DNA from: Macropodus opercularis
Lineage: Eukaryota > Chordata > Actinopteri > Anabantiformes > Osphronemidae
Length of the DNA stretch: 64,000 nucleotides
NCBI GenBank assembly: GCA_030770545.1
Contig: CM061091.1
Location: 11,278,501-11,342,500 of the forward strand
Reading direction: 5' to 3'
Every line of letters starts with the position of its first letter. Within the stretch, counting starts at the first letter, position 1. Below the pieces are notes generated by a model. The model searched no databases and was not told the origin of the DNA. It saw nothing but the letters and a program-made list of their open reading frames with translations. The translations under genes were made by a program, and so were the position numbers. Below, in pieces: positions 13,747-27,078 of this stretch.

Positions 13747-14929
13747 GAAGAGGAAAAGAGAGACTGAGAAAGGTTCAGAGGCTGTCAGCAGCAATAAAGA
13801 TGGTACCACAAAGATTTGCTACAAGGGCTGTAAAGTTTACAGTCTGAGGAAACTGATCTGGAAATGAATAAAGCAGCTCTGACAAATATGATGATAAGAG
13901 ACTCGGGAAGGGCTGTGTAATAGGGACCTATTTTTTGCACACTACTGATTAAGGACTGTCTAAGTGTCTGTAGAGATTCCCATGTGCACAATGCAGTACA
14001 GGCAGAGTTTAGTATGTGTCCCAGTAGGGTTTCCTTTAGTACCCAGTCATTTACATTGTAGTTATCCACAGATGGAAGAATTGCAAGGCAGCGTGACAAC
14101 CACTCCATTGATCCCTTTGGCCTGATTAGCTCACCAGTGTACCGTCAAAGCAAACTAATCAGATACATTGATCATGGAATACTTTTTAACGCTTCCCCAG
14201 GCAATAATATGATTTTTCTCAAGTCAAATTACTAGTTAGTTATCTGTTGAAACGTGATGTCAGACACCAGGGATTGTGACATTTCCTGTGAGATGTCAGT
14301 ACGACTCACTGGCTCGATTCCAAACTCTATAACTGTAGCAATAATGACAATATAATTTAATTTAACTTCCAGAAGCACTGCCATAATTTTTGTGAGCCTA
14401 GTTTAGCAAGACAGTGGTAAGATACTGTAGGTGTTGCTTACTTCTTTCATGGTGCCTCTGCCATTTTCATTTTTGTCCAGAAGAGGTTGCTATGTTCCCT
14501 GCATATACAGGCGGTGAATAATCACAACAGATCTCAAAAACTTCTATGACAGAGAGGCAACGGGAAGGAAAGGCTCAGTGTGAAAGACCATGGGACTGGC
14601 GACTGTATCCTCACAATCAATGGCACACCCAGACACAACATGCAGCCTGCCAATGTCCCAGTAAAGACGTTAATATAACAAAATAATATTTAAATCATAC
14701 TATGACGAAATGTTTGCATTTTCTGGTACCTACCCGGCAAAACCAACCCATCGGAGAATCCACATTAGAAAAATTCTAAGTTGACCTGAGCCTGTGCAGT
14801 CCCTCAACACCGAGCACAGCCTAATTGATTACAAATGTCATTTTCATCATTGACAGTAGGGGGCAGAATCCATACATTGATTAGACCTCCATAATGAGCA
14901 AGCCACGTAATTGTACTGTACTGACACAG

Positions 14930-15130
14930 CTTTGGAGTCGAATGTTTTTGCATGTTGATTCACTCGCTCCTGTTGTCCTGTGACAGTGTGGCAGTGTGCG
15001 CCCTTGTAAAAGGAATTACAAGGAAAAGAGCCCGGCTTTCATATTTAAAGCTGGATTTTCCTCAGCCTATTTACACCAATATCTAAACAAGCCGCGCGAC
15101 AGATGCTAAACAGCTGTGAGAGATGTGAAC
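14930..15130. promoter_or_regulatory. Candidate conserved non-coding island
   Basis: Complex sequence with TTGCATGTTGATTCA, AGGAATTACAAGG and CATATTTAAAGC. It has few repeats and several CpGs in an otherwise CpG-poor desert. Weak inference. Confidence 0.2.
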
Positions 15131-15682
15131 CTCTCTCTGATACCCGTGTTCCTGGAACGCTGGTGATCAAACGCTGTGATAGCAGAACATCCCTTCCTGT
15201 CTGTCACACCCTCAGGCTAAACATCAGCAGAGCACCTTGCAGCTGGAAAATGTTTCCATGACAAAGGTGAAATGTTAATCTCTGACTCCACTGCTTTTTT
15301 TGTCACTTACCATAGCTGCTTATTCATCTTATCATTTGTGCTAGATACACTCACCATGGTAGTGTTCCCAGCACCAGCAGGGAAACGGTTCAGCCGGAAA
15401 GATGTGGTACAGAATATGCAGATATGAAGCAGATAAAATTAACAAAATCTCGGTGCTTGTGTGATTAGCGTACTTCATACTTGTTTACTGTACATGTGTT
15501 TTTCTGTTCTGCTTCAAAGGCATTTATTTAACATATACAGTATCTCATATAATAACACTAGAGGATAAATATGCCATTAGACAGTAGTAGCCACCTGCTG
15601 ATAAATTGCATCAAACCTCCTGTAAAACCTCTTGTGTCTGGATTTGGTTTGACCAGAAATATGTCTCCATACCCCCATTAGA

Positions 15683-16015
15683 CTAGTGGTTACAAACCTT
15701 GACTTGCAGCCCCCTTTTATGAAGCAATATTCCCCTAAGCTGTTTAAATTGAATAATTTTTAACAGAGGCATAACCCTGTCCCATAGTCCAAAAGAACAT
15801 ATGAATCATTAAAGAAATATAAAAGGTAACATCTACAGTAGAGCACTAAAGGTGTCTTGTAGCGACCAATATCGGTCTTCATAATTTCAACATCGAGAGA
15901 ATATTATAAAACTGTGGTGTGTAATTTGGTACAGATACAGTTTTTTATGATCTGTTAAACATCTCAGGACTTTAGGTTCCCTTTTAGGGTTTTGACTGAG
16001 AGGCCGGGAACCACT
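15683..16015. mobile_element. hAT-like non-autonomous DNA transposon
   Basis: The left end reads CTAGTGGTTACAAACC and the right end is the reverse complement of AGTGGTTCCCGGCC. This matches the AGTGGTTCTCAACC-type terminal inverted repeats of hAT/Charlie elements. The flanks give a plausible 8-bp target duplication, CCATTAGA (15675-15682) against TCCTTAGA (16016-16023), identical at 6 of 8 positions; hAT elements make 8-bp duplications. At about 330 bp with no transposase frame it is a MITE-like copy, and the mismatches suggest it is old. The exact family is not known. Confidence 0.55.
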
Positions 16016-16029
16016 TCCTTAGACGGCGT

Positions 16030-18165
16030 CCAATTATGACAGGAAATGAAAGTCCCATCAGTGGTGCCTCTCCTACTTGACACTTAATGTCTCATCCATC
16101 CATCACCATCTAAGCAGACCTCATGCATGATGGTCTGTGACTTAAAAGCCTGACTAGTCAGACCTAATTAGCCAACGCCTAATCGGACAAGTTCCCGTAC
16201 AAGGACACAAAGTGGATTCTAGGGAGCACTGAAGAGCTCCTCTGTGGTTGACTCAGCAGAGGAACACAAAGACTTACAAGCATGTGAGTCCATCTGCTCT
16301 GCAGTCACAGTATGACACAGGCGTGGTGATCTCATGATGAGCATAAAGCCTTGCACCTATAATTTAAATTGGGGACAAAATTAATGTGAACGAACCCAGC
16401 AAAAACTATTTTTGTTGGGGTGAAAACAAATCCATCTTCCGTCTTATTTTAGAACTGATACTGTTTTGGCAAAAAGGCACCAGCAGTCAAACAGTAGTCA
16501 AAATTTTGGATATGCCTTCAGTGAGTTTTCGTGTTTCTATTATTAATATGTAAATTAATAGCACATCCTCATTGTACAATATATAAACATAATCCCGTTG
16601 CAATCACATTTTCTACAAAATATATTTGCTGTTAGTTTAGAGTATGTAAACTATAAATATGACTGAAAGGTAAATAGACATAAAGGACGCCTCTCTCTAA
16701 CTTCCTATGTTCCTCCTGTGTCTCTGTTTCCACATCTATTCAACAGCTCCCATGTTAATCCTTTCCTGTAGAGTAGCTTTTTTTTTTTACTAAACCTCTG
16801 AGAGTAAAACCCTGATGCAAAGGTTTGAAGTATGATTAACACATTACTCAGCCCAGCGGAGGCTGTTTAAAGGGGTTGCATGCTGGAGCTAATGTAGCCT
16901 GTGGTACAGGACAGATGGACAAGTGATAAATGGGGAAGATGGATGGTGGCGAGTCGCTTCTCGTTGGCTTCATTGTGTGGAAATTAGCCTGACATGGAGA
17001 TGTTGCGTTAGAGAGGGCTTTTCAGAGGCGGTGGTGTAATCCAAGCGGAGAGGAGTTAGCACTTTAGAGGACAGGAGAGGACGAGACAGGAGGAGGCAGC
17101 AGTGACTCGTCACTCCGTCTGTCCCTAAAATATTGAAAAGGCTCTGTTTTGCCTAGTTGAACATGCAATGATGTGACACAAACTGTGAACAAAGGCATTT
17201 CACACACGGGAGTCTTTGTTTTACATAATTCATGATTACAGCTTTGCCACGTAGTTTACCCAGGACATAGTACAGCTAGTAGATATATACTTTAAGCATA
17301 TATTTAGCAATGTAAATAGAACATTGCAAAAAAAAAAGAAAACATGCAAGAGACGCTTGTCAAAAACTGTATATTCAGAAAAAATGACCTGTTAATGGGC
17401 TGAAGTTGTTTGTTTTCTAGAGTCAGGCAGGTAAAAGAACGGTGCCTTTATCAGCTTGTATGTAAAAACAAACGTGTAAAACTGTATAAACAGAGGTGTA
17501 AAGACAAATCAAGACAAATTTTTGGGAACGAGAAGACGTTTTAAGAAGTTACAATTACTACATTTCCGACATCCATCTGCTTTTTTACAAAACTCCCCCA
17601 GCTACAACCCCACTTAAAGCTTAATAATAATCATCATCATCATCATATTAATAATCATAATAATATTGTTTGTATTTAAAGTATATTGTAGTTACACTTA
17701 AATTGACTAAACTTTTTACGTTCATCATTCATTTAACTGCATTCCCATTCCCTGCCTCAGGCCCAGACATCCTCTCCTGATGACATCACAGATTGCCCTT
17801 TCAGTATCTAGTCCAGTAAATATAATATTCACATGATGGAAGTCACAGCTCACCTGTAAAAATAATGTCACAGCTAAAGTGAGGAAAGAGCGAACTCCAC
17901 TGTGACTCGGGTCTCGGCCCGGCTAAATCCAGTCTGTTGGCTACCTGAACCCTGAAGACACGGAGAAAGGGATTCAGGATAAACAGTGTACAGCATAAAA
18001 CACAGGACACACACACACACACACACAGTACAGTATGCTGTGGGCATGAATTATGCATCTCTGCAGGATTTGTTTTGCTTTCCTCTCTTCGTTTTTTGCT
18101 ATCGCTATTATCTTCTGCACCATACATTAAATACTGAACTATACATACTGCTTATGGATAATGGA
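16030..18165. other. Gene-free stretch
   Basis: AT-rich, with a short ATC/AAT run around 17630-17665 and a CA run near 18009-18027. No gene or recognisable element. Confidence 0.5.
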
Positions 18166-18167
18166 TA

Positions 18168-18205
18168 AAGTAGCACCTTTTGCCTTGATGACAGTTCATG
18201 GCATC
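18168..18205 (-). mobile_element. Tc1/mariner fragment, minus orientation
   Basis: AAAGTAGCACCTTTTGCCTT followed by GATGACAG is the reverse complement of the stretch encoding the C-terminal end of fish Tc1-like transposases (VIKAKGGYF-type). It points towards the larger plus-strand Tc1 remnant beginning about 300 bp downstream, so two Tc1 pieces lie in inverted orientation. The true ends are not resolvable. Confidence 0.5.
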
Positions 18206-18519
18206 CCAACCATGTGTATATGTTGAAAGAAGAACTTCTTAATGATTTTTTATAAATATCCTACTGAACACACAGCACATTTGTGGTGTAGGACATCATC
18301 TGATAAGATATAAATTATTTTAATTTTATTTTAAGATGGCCGGTTTTGTTGTGTCCATGTACAAGTGGTGTTGTGGGTCGTGTGACCAAAAAGTCTTAGT
18401 TGACTCAGCAGTCAGACCTTATTGAACAATATTGAGAGTTGCCTAACTAAAAAGAGAAACATCAGGCCAACACAAGAAATGAAAACCCTCGTAGTGACCT
18501 GCAGCAGACAAAAACAAAG

Positions 18520-19340
18520 AATTACGTTTCAGGTGCGTTTGTTGAAGTCACCAGCCTCAGAAATACCCAGTTACACACAAATGTCCATACCAACGCTTCC
18601 CCTCAGATAAGGTCTCAACATCAGATATTTAGAGAAGAATGTCTCAGTCAGGTCTTCATGGTCGAATTTCAAAGAGCAATAGGCCAAAACACACAAGGAA
18701 AAGTCATCAAGACATCAGAGCTACAAGAATCTGAGAATGATATATGCCACAGTCTGATGAGTCCAAGTGTGTGATTTTTGGTTTCAGTGGCCAAGAGACA
18801 AGACCCAGAGAAGGATGGCTTCTGCATGTGGGTTCCCATTCACGGAGGAGATGTGATGATGTGGAGGAGCTTTCCTTTCCAGCAATTTTGACATTCTAGT
18901 CTTAATGACAGCAGCATTTGTCAAAAGGACAATGACAAAACACACCTCTGGGGCAACGTAAGGGTCATTTTACTAAGAGACAAAATGTCAGATGACGCGG
19001 CCTCCACAGTCTCCCAACTCGCATGGCTTGACTGTGGTGAAGGAAAAGCAGCCAACAAGTGCTCAGCATATGTGGAGACTGAAGCTTTTTCAGGCGACTA
19101 CCTCACAAAGCTGGTTAAGAGAATATCAACAATGTGCAAAGCTTTTAAACGTGGCTGCTTTAGAAGAATAAAATATTTAAAGCAAATTTTGGTTTGTTTA
19201 TATGCTTTTGCTTACTTGTGCATATGTTATTTCATAGTTTTTTTATATTTTGGATATTTTATTTATGTGGAATATAGAAAATAATAGAACCAAAGAAGCA
19301 GCTGAACGCAGAGGTGTGTCCAAATCTGTAAAAGGTTTAC
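18520..19340 (+). pseudogene. Degenerate Tc1/mariner transposase and 3' end
   Basis: The order of recognisable segments follows fish Tc1-like transposases. AAGTCACCAGCCTCAGAAAT near 18545 is the N-terminal helix-turn-helix coding region. TCTGATGAGTCCAAG near 18755 and GGAGATGTGATGATGTGGAG near 18845 are in the catalytic core. GGCCTCCACAGTCTCCCAA near 19000 is next, and then a C-terminal frame (18985-19284) carries SGDYLTKLVKRISTMCKAF. The terminal repeat relic GAGGTGTGTCCAAA lies at about 19311-19324. Frameshifts, deletions and loss of the usual SPDLNPIE block show that it is dead. A cut-and-paste element of this type normally encodes about 340 aa; no intact frame remains. Confidence 0.85.
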
Positions 19341-19344
19341 TGTG

Positions 19345-22300
19345 AAATCCTCTAAGTCACTCGTGATGAATAAATTATACACATCATCACCAAGGGGAAC
19401 CTAATTTCTACTGACATTCAGCGAACATGTTTTTAGGAGACGTGGAGGTCAGCAAATTAAACTATAGTGCACATTCTGTGCATGTGCATATATGTGTGTT
19501 CACGTGTGTCTCTGTGTGTGCAAGCATGTCTGTCTCAGATAAAACAAACACGGCACAACAGCCGAGGGACACTCCAGCCATAATTGTGCAGGTGGCATTT
19601 TAGAAATACTCACACAACAGGGGTCAATTCCTCTCCAGGTCACTGAGAATGACATCATCAAACTACTATTAACTCTGCAAACAATCCAACCCTGCTGCAT
19701 CTGTGTTGACAGTGAAATCCTTCAAAACAAACCGCAGGCTCCAGGCTTTGCCCTCAATCTAAAACCATAACCTCAGAGTGAATAACAGAGAGATGTCCAT
19801 CTGGGCAGGAAGGACCAACACTGAGGGGAGGAACACTAAAAATGACACGGCAAACAAACCCGAGCAACCACTACCTCTCACCTTCAGCCCTCCTTGTTCT
19901 TTCGGGTAGGTAGGTAAAGCTGTCTAGCCTGTATGTCGCTCATACACACACCCACACACACAAGTGTTAGGGACCAATGTAAGCGCATCCAGGAGTTAGA
20001 CAAGCCCTACTTAGATCCGCTTCCTCTCATTTATGACATCTGATTAACCCACTAACTGCACATTTTGACGCAGAGGGGGACGTTTGCTCTGCGCCGCGTG
20101 AATATGGAGCTTTTACAAGTGCCCCTGTTTTAAGATGTGAGCTCCACAGTGGTCAGCGAGCACAGAAGGGCAATGTGTGTATTGACGGAAGGCACCCAGA
20201 CGCATCTCGCTGTTTTTTTTTTCTTTTTGGAAATAATAGCTAGCAGCCCTGGCGTTAAATAATTAATGTGGTCTTTCCAATACAAGAGTGGATGGCACGT
20301 AGACGGCGCTTCACTCCTATCCATCTCATTCCCTGTCTCCTCTAACAAATACAATGCGTTTGTCTGTGTTTGTTTGTGCCAGTAGCACTCTGCGTATATA
20401 ATATACACGTTCAGAGACAGCGTGATCTCACTGATTATAATTCTCTCCTTTAAGTATACTGTAGATGAGACTGACAGCCCCACAAGAACATATTCTGCGA
20501 TACAGCCTTGACTGAGGTCGTAGTGTTAATGAGAAGGGTAAAAAGCTAATGAGTCAACTAAATCTTTACGATTCATTGCCTCAGATCACCCTCTCATCGA
20601 GCACATGTTGTTTTTCTCCGCTGTTTGTGCAAGAAACAATCCGATTTTCGCATTATGACGCAATAAGCGCACAGAAGCATATCGGAGGTTATGGCAGGAG
20701 CAGGAGCATGATCAATACCCTCCCAATCTCTGTCTCTTTGCCCCTTCCACTGCTTTTCTTGCTTTTCTTCTCTCACCAGCTTTCCTCCCAATCAATTAAC
20801 TGCCCCCAAGTAAATAGATCTGTCCCCGCGCTCGCTGCTCCCCGCTGTAACCAGATATCCCTCATCCTCGTCCCGGCCAAGTCCGAGAGAGAAACCAGAT
20901 ACCTGACACGACGCTCTCATGCAGCGTGTGCGTTGGGGTAAGACGGCTAAATAAAGACCAGTGACATCATCTCTATATTCTTTGTCCTCATCCTCCTCAA
21001 TGACATCATGACCTTTGAATGGGTCACAGATCAAACATCCACAACCTGTGACCTTAACAAAGTTTCTCTGTAAATCCAGTGGAGGAGCTGTAATCAATGA
21101 AGCAGAGGATTTTTCACTGTGACAAGATTCATCCTGACATGTTGGGTTTATGCAGAAGTTAAAAAGCGTAACTTACAGTGATTATGAAGTATTGTTGTGC
21201 TACAGTACTGCAACTTTTTGCCGAATACTTCTTCCACCATTGCTCCAGAGCTGATGCTGTGGCGGGCATTTTGACAGGACAGACATTCATCATCACAGCC
21301 CAGATTCACAGACTAGACTTCTGCTCTTTTATTTAGACCTCCATCTGGAAAGCCAGTCTGTCCAGACAGGCTGCTCAGACAATGTGTTGTGTTTGTTTAT
21401 TAATGAAATATGTCTTATATGTCTGTCTACTCTGCTCTTAGAGACCTAACCAGATGTCAGCCATATTTGCATTGCATTTATAAATATGATGTTTTTATTT
21501 TTCAATTGCACTCTCCAATATGTAAAATGTTATGGACTGTGGTTTGCTAATTATTTGCTAAAAATACACCTTATGAAGCCCCCCTCCATTAACTCGCCTG
21601 TTCAATGAACTAGGTGACTACAAGAGGAATCCTTGTACATAAAATTGTTCATTCTTGCAACACCACTGCCAGTGAGAGTGGAGCTGCAGGCAGCACCAAT
21701 CTATATCTCCTGTGACCCTCGGTAACATGTCGTTATGCTTGCTAATCAGATTTAGAGACAACAAGTGAAAGGATGGCCTCTCTGGGCCGTTTGTGTCCAC
21801 AAATGGATCTGCTTAATATGGGAGATTAATAGACTACTATCTAATCTTCCTTGTGATTGAAGCTATGATCTGGTTACGCAGAAACATGATGGATGTTGAG
21901 GTGGTGGTGCATGAGAGTCATGTTAACCCTTTCCAGGCCCGAACGGACTGAAAGTTTTCAGAGCAATTTATTGCCTGTTAAAAGATCAGCGATCGCCACC
22001 ATCCTGTGCACGCAGCTGTTTTGCTGCCGTAGGCAAAACGACTCAATCGTTTTGCAGATTCCTGTGATATTACGTTTGGAAAGCACACGCGAGGATGGCG
22101 TCATTATGTGTAATCTTACTCACAGTCCCACAGCGTCACTTAGAAGACACACTCAAGGTCAGCACTTCACAGAGTCTGAACAAACTGTGACTGTGAGATA
22201 TCCTTGAGGAAAAGATAGCAACCAGGAGTACCTCACCTGATCAATACAGAGACAGCAAGTATATTTATATGATCTACTGAAAGCAGAACGGTGCAAGCTT

Positions 22301-22990
22301 TTGGCTGGAAACATGCATGAGACCCAGAACCATGCAAAAGAAAGGTTCTGATGGTGTACTAGAATATTTCTTGTAGGCCTTAATCTCATCTCTGTGGTTC
22401 ACATTTAAAAAAGACAACTCTGTCTATACTGTATCTCTCATCTGTGTGTTGTGTCTCATCAATGGTGTGCATTGTAACAGCCTGAACTGAATAAGCCACA
22501 GAGAAAAGCTGTCTTCCCCTTTAGGGCCTAGTTAGTAGTTACAGACACATGAATGATGCCTCACAGGCAAACTAATTACCAGGTACTTAACAGTCTGAAC
22601 CTAAAATACAATCTGTCATAGGCTGATGAGGGATGTGAGACATGTAACCACTCTCTTCTTTTTACCTCTTTCCCTCTTTATTTCTCATTTTCCATTCGCT
22701 CTTCATGTGCTTCTCTCCCCCTTGTCTCGCTTCTCTCAAGGAACCAGCTGGGAAACTGGCCTTGGGATACACGCTAGAAGCATGCAACCATATGCCAGAT
22801 ATTTTCATGAAATGTGTTTGTGAGCGAGAGGCAAGCGCGGGGAGTGGACTGGTTTCTTGTTGAAATGTACTACAGTGTGATCGCTAAGTAGGACATTTAT
22901 CTGGCAGTGGTTTGTCTTCCCCTGTTGTGCTTGTGTGTGAGTTCCTGTGTTCCCTCTCTATCCCACAGCTAAATGCCTTCAACATTGAGC
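19345..22990. other. Gene-free stretch
   Basis: No supported gene. A pyrimidine-rich block at about 22640-22740 and a CpG-containing block at 21920-22110 stand out. The latter contains a small perfect stem-loop, listed separately. Confidence 0.45.
22033..22055. other. Perfect 9-bp stem-loop
   Basis: GCAAAACGA (22033-22041) and TCGTTTTGC (22047-22055) are exact reverse complements around a 5-nt loop, CTCAA. It lies in a CpG-containing island of the desert. Function unknown. Confidence 0.5.
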
Positions 22991-23000
22991 TTTTTAAACT

Positions 23001-23013
23001 CTCTCTCTCACCC

Positions 23014-23044
<31 letters not shown>

Positions 23045-23046
23045 AC
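23001..23046. repeat. Compound (CT)n-C20-(CA)n tract
   Basis: A CT run leads into 20 consecutive C (23011-23030) and then about eight CA units. The minus strand therefore carries a G20 tract able to form G-quadruplex structures. Homopolymer length is also error-prone in assemblies. Confidence 0.9.
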
Positions 23047-23059
23047 ATACCCCACACAT

Positions 23060-26000
23060 TGTAAACTGTACAGGCAGACTGCTGAGAGGGAGCTGCAAGA
23101 GACACTGACACAGCTTGCTCATTAGACAGTTTCTTCTTGGATTGAGGCCAAATATCTGCAGGTCATAAACTTACTGATGTAACAGGCGATGTAACTCACT
23201 GATCTGGGGTAGTGTTCAAAAGCTAAACATCTCTTTAGGACGACCTTTTATTGTTATTTACTGTACCCTTGTCACACAGTATCTCTATATTTGAAGCAAA
23301 CAAATATGAAATACAGTGAAGCTGCAGTGTCAAAGGCAGTGCCTCACACACAATAATAAAAGATGACCCTCAGTTAGAATAAAAAAAAAATCAATCATAA
23401 AGCAGTTTTTACTTGTAGGTATTTATAGAAACTAAACAAGCAATATATAATGTGTTAATTAGTGAGTTTTAGTATGATGCTGACAGGTTATTTCTCAAAA
23501 TGTCCAACTCCTTTCAGCTTTTGTAAGATTTTAGATTGACCATTTTGAACCAACAATTATTCAAACTTTTCAGAATTTCTTACTGAGGTTCTTATTTCAC
23601 ATGTGCATCTTTATTGTCTATATTTGCTGCTGATCACTTTTGAAAAACCTGGAGTAATGCTTATAGCACTTTAGGACACGTCCTTTCTCCACTCTGCCCC
23701 TTTTCATGCACACATTTGCACCCCCCGAGGGTAAGACTGAAGAGGCAGACTCCAGCTCTCATTAATCCACTGGCTGGATAAATCAAAGGGCAGGGCAGAC
23801 ACGAGAACCTCAACCTCAGCCACTCAGATAAGGAGAACACCCTACACCAGCTCATAGCCTACAGCCCAGTGATATATGGATCTGCAGAGGCTAATAGCAA
23901 AGTATTGACAGGGAAATGGTGTGCTTATCCTGCTCCTCCATGCTGGGGAGAGGTCCCCAAAGCAGATGGGATACACTTTGGGGAGAGGGAAAAGAGGAGG
24001 AGGAGGATAGAAGGATGAGATAGAACTGTACTGGGACAAATTAGAGTGTTTATTGCTTTATTTCAGCTAATTTGTCTCAGAGTTTGAGGCAACAAACACA
24101 ACAATAGGGTTTAGTTTCTGTGTAAATAACAGAATTTTGCCTACTCATTACGACTGTTCTGGGTTCGGTTAAAGGGGTAATATATGACAGCTTTTCAAAA
24201 ACAAGTATATATAAGTTGAAAGCTCCTCAACGATCAAAGTGAATACAATTTTATGTTCAAGAAAGTAGAGTTTTACACAACTGAGCAGACATTTCCCCTT
24301 TACAGGACGCTTCGAAAACCTAGTCACTCCTAAAGTTGGAATTTGGTAAATCTTTATCAAGAGAAGTTCTCTGCGTGTGTATAAATTAGCAAATACACAG
24401 AGTACGGGCAACAGTGTTTTCTCTGACAAGAAGCCATAGATCAAGATGGTGGCCGCCCCTTCCTATTGGTGGAGTCTTTAATGTCGGAGTCAGTAGGTTA
24501 TCGCCGTGGGGCCTGCACCTTACTCTAAGTGCCAGCTTTATCAAACACAACCAATTCTGCCTCAGATGCAAGCTGTGGATGCAAGAGGTGGGTCCTAATG
24601 GCAACACTTCATCACCCTCAGAGAAGGTGTACAGAGAAACTGCGGCCTCTGATGTTAGATAATGATATTGTTGAGCTGCTGGACCAGCAGGTATAAAGTG
24701 AACCGTTTCTGTACCAGTTTAGGGCTTGCACCTGTAAGATGACATCTTTGAATATTGACTGGACCATGCTGAACCTGGCTGCCAAACAGTACCAATATTT
24801 ACAAAGGGCAAAGCTGCTGTACAGGTAGTTGAAGCAAAGACTCACACTACCCAAAATTGGTGGGAAGGGAATAAGGGAATCAAGTAAATAGTCCCAGACT
24901 GGAGCCATACCAGTAGCTCTGTATGGCCAAAAGGGGGAAACACAGAATTATCGGACGAGTGAGGGATCTGACTGAGATAAAGAACAATACAAAAATGTAT
25001 ATTGTTATCAGCTCTGGAATAAAACGTCTGCATCTGCATCAATGAGCACCAAGGGCAAAGACAATGCACCACCCTACCAGTGCCAAATGCCACTGTTCCT
25101 CTAAAGAAGGCTGCATATGAGCGGCTCTACATCTGGACGCCAAGCACTGCACCGGGACCTGTCTATGACCATGATTACCCACTTGACATCTTTATATCTC
25201 CATGGCAGAGATCCTCTTCGACAGAGCTAGAGAGGGAGAACCGCAGAATGCCAAAGTGGCCCAAGAGTGCTGGTGTGGGACATCAGAGTTTTGTGTTGAA
25301 ATAATTAGCCTGCTTAGCTGCCATCTGGGTTCTGGTTGCGGGTGTGTGGCATAAGCCAGGTGCTTCATGGGTAATACCACAGAGAGACATACAGCAGATG
25401 CTCATGGGCAAAGCTTTCCACCTTGGCACAGACATGGAATCAGCTAATCCCTGTGCAAATCTGAAGTACAAACCACAACAGGAAATGCAGACAGGACTGG
25501 TTTGAAACAAGCCATCTTGATCTATTGCTTCAACCACTGCTGAGCAGTTACAATAATTAGCTAAGACAAGTTCAATAAAGCCTGAATAAAGCAAAAAGTG
25601 CATGATGCTGTTAAGAATAACTCAGCAACTTTGCAACCTGACCAAGCAAAAATCTATGAAATCGCTTTGTGCTCTGAGATAATCAAACGTAAAACACATA
25701 ACGAATAATCAACGCTCTTATCTGTGAGAAGCAGGTGCTATTTAATGACTGCCCATACGCAGGTCAAAATACGTAGGAGGTTTAAACATTTTTTTGAGCA
25801 GTTCAGTAGGCCAGTAACTTGATAAGACCCCTGGATTTACTCGATGAAGTAGAAAGTTCCTGAGCAAGCAGCAGGCTTGTGGTTGTTGTTCCCAGAGGGC
25901 TGAGAAACCGTATCTGCCCTGGAGGAGCATCCTCTTTGGTAAGCACTTCTTATCCAGGCCATCACTGCAGGCCGATAGCGGCAGGGTAATATCCAGTAAC

Positions 26001-27010
26001 TGCAGCTTTATGTGCGATCCAATACTTGGATCAATCTCTAGGACAGGAGGATTGCCATTAACCCCTGAGATCTTCCTCTCTTCCTCTCCTGTTTTGTCTG
26101 TTTTCTAGTGAATCTTTCCTTTTCCTTTGCTACTGTACCTCAAAAATCACTCAATGAATGCGTTAACCTGTTCTGGGCAGATTTGATTTACCATAATAGC
26201 TCATTGTTTTAATGTGTATTTCTTAAAAATTACATAATTTTTAGTGAGTGGACAACATGTCAGTCTGAATAGAGTGTAAGACAAGTAATGGGGGTGTTCA
26301 CTCTGTCTGCACTGGAAGGTGAAACAACACAAGGGCTCATATTTCTTTATCTACAGCATGATTAAGTGTGTGTGTGTGTGTGCGTGTGCATACTTGTGTT
26401 TGAGTGTGTGTATGTGTAAAGAAAGCTAGAAAGCAAGTTATGAGGAGAGATGGTGTGAATAGGAAAGAGACAGTAGGTTTGAGAATTTGTTTGAAACTCC
26501 CAATACTTCTGGGAGTTTTGCTCCACATATTGTCCCATGTGACTGAGAATAAGTAAGTCAGACTGAACCAAAAATGTGAATCTGTTGCCGAGCATTTCTA
26601 ACTCCCACTGAATATAAATGGATAAATTGTCTGTGAAATTAGTTTAACCTGAGCTGATTTTCATGTTGAAATGCATTTACACTCAAAAATGGCCATGATG
26701 CATATTTTCACAGTTCCCATCAAACAAACTAACAAACATCATAATTACTATAAGTATAAATCACTGCAGATGTGTGTTTTCTATATTATTAAAATGTATA
26801 ATATGTAAGGTTTTACTATACAATTTAAAACTTATGTGAAATTATGTTTTTAATACAAAATTTAGACTAATCCGAAGGAAGGTACGACTGCCTATGTAAT
26901 ACAGGTAAGAGATTTCAAGAGACATTATCAGCTTTTAAAATGACTGCACTACTGGGTGATTTATTAATTAACAGTGAGGCAACAAAATTGAACTGATGCA
27001 GAAATTATTT
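23060..27010. other. Gene-free stretch with an unidentified block
   Basis: No gene recognised. The block at about 24170-25600 differs from the AT-rich flanks. It is higher in complexity and GC and has many short frames open on both strands, as old transposon or retrotransposon sequence often does. I could not match it to a family. A GT run lies at about 26368-26382. Confidence 0.4.
26494..26518. other. Perfect 9-bp stem-loop
   Basis: AAACTCCCA (26494-26502) and TGGGAGTTT (26510-26518) pair exactly across a 7-nt loop. Possible small RNA hairpin or chance; no wider stem is seen. Confidence 0.45.
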
Positions 27011-27015
27011 TTATG

Positions 27016-27020
<5 letters not shown>

Positions 27021-27076
<56 letters not shown>
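27021..27076. repeat. (TA)28 microsatellite
   Basis: Uninterrupted alternating TA of about 56 bp, self-complementary and capable of cruciform extrusion. Confidence 0.95.
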
Positions 27077-27078
<2 letters not shown>

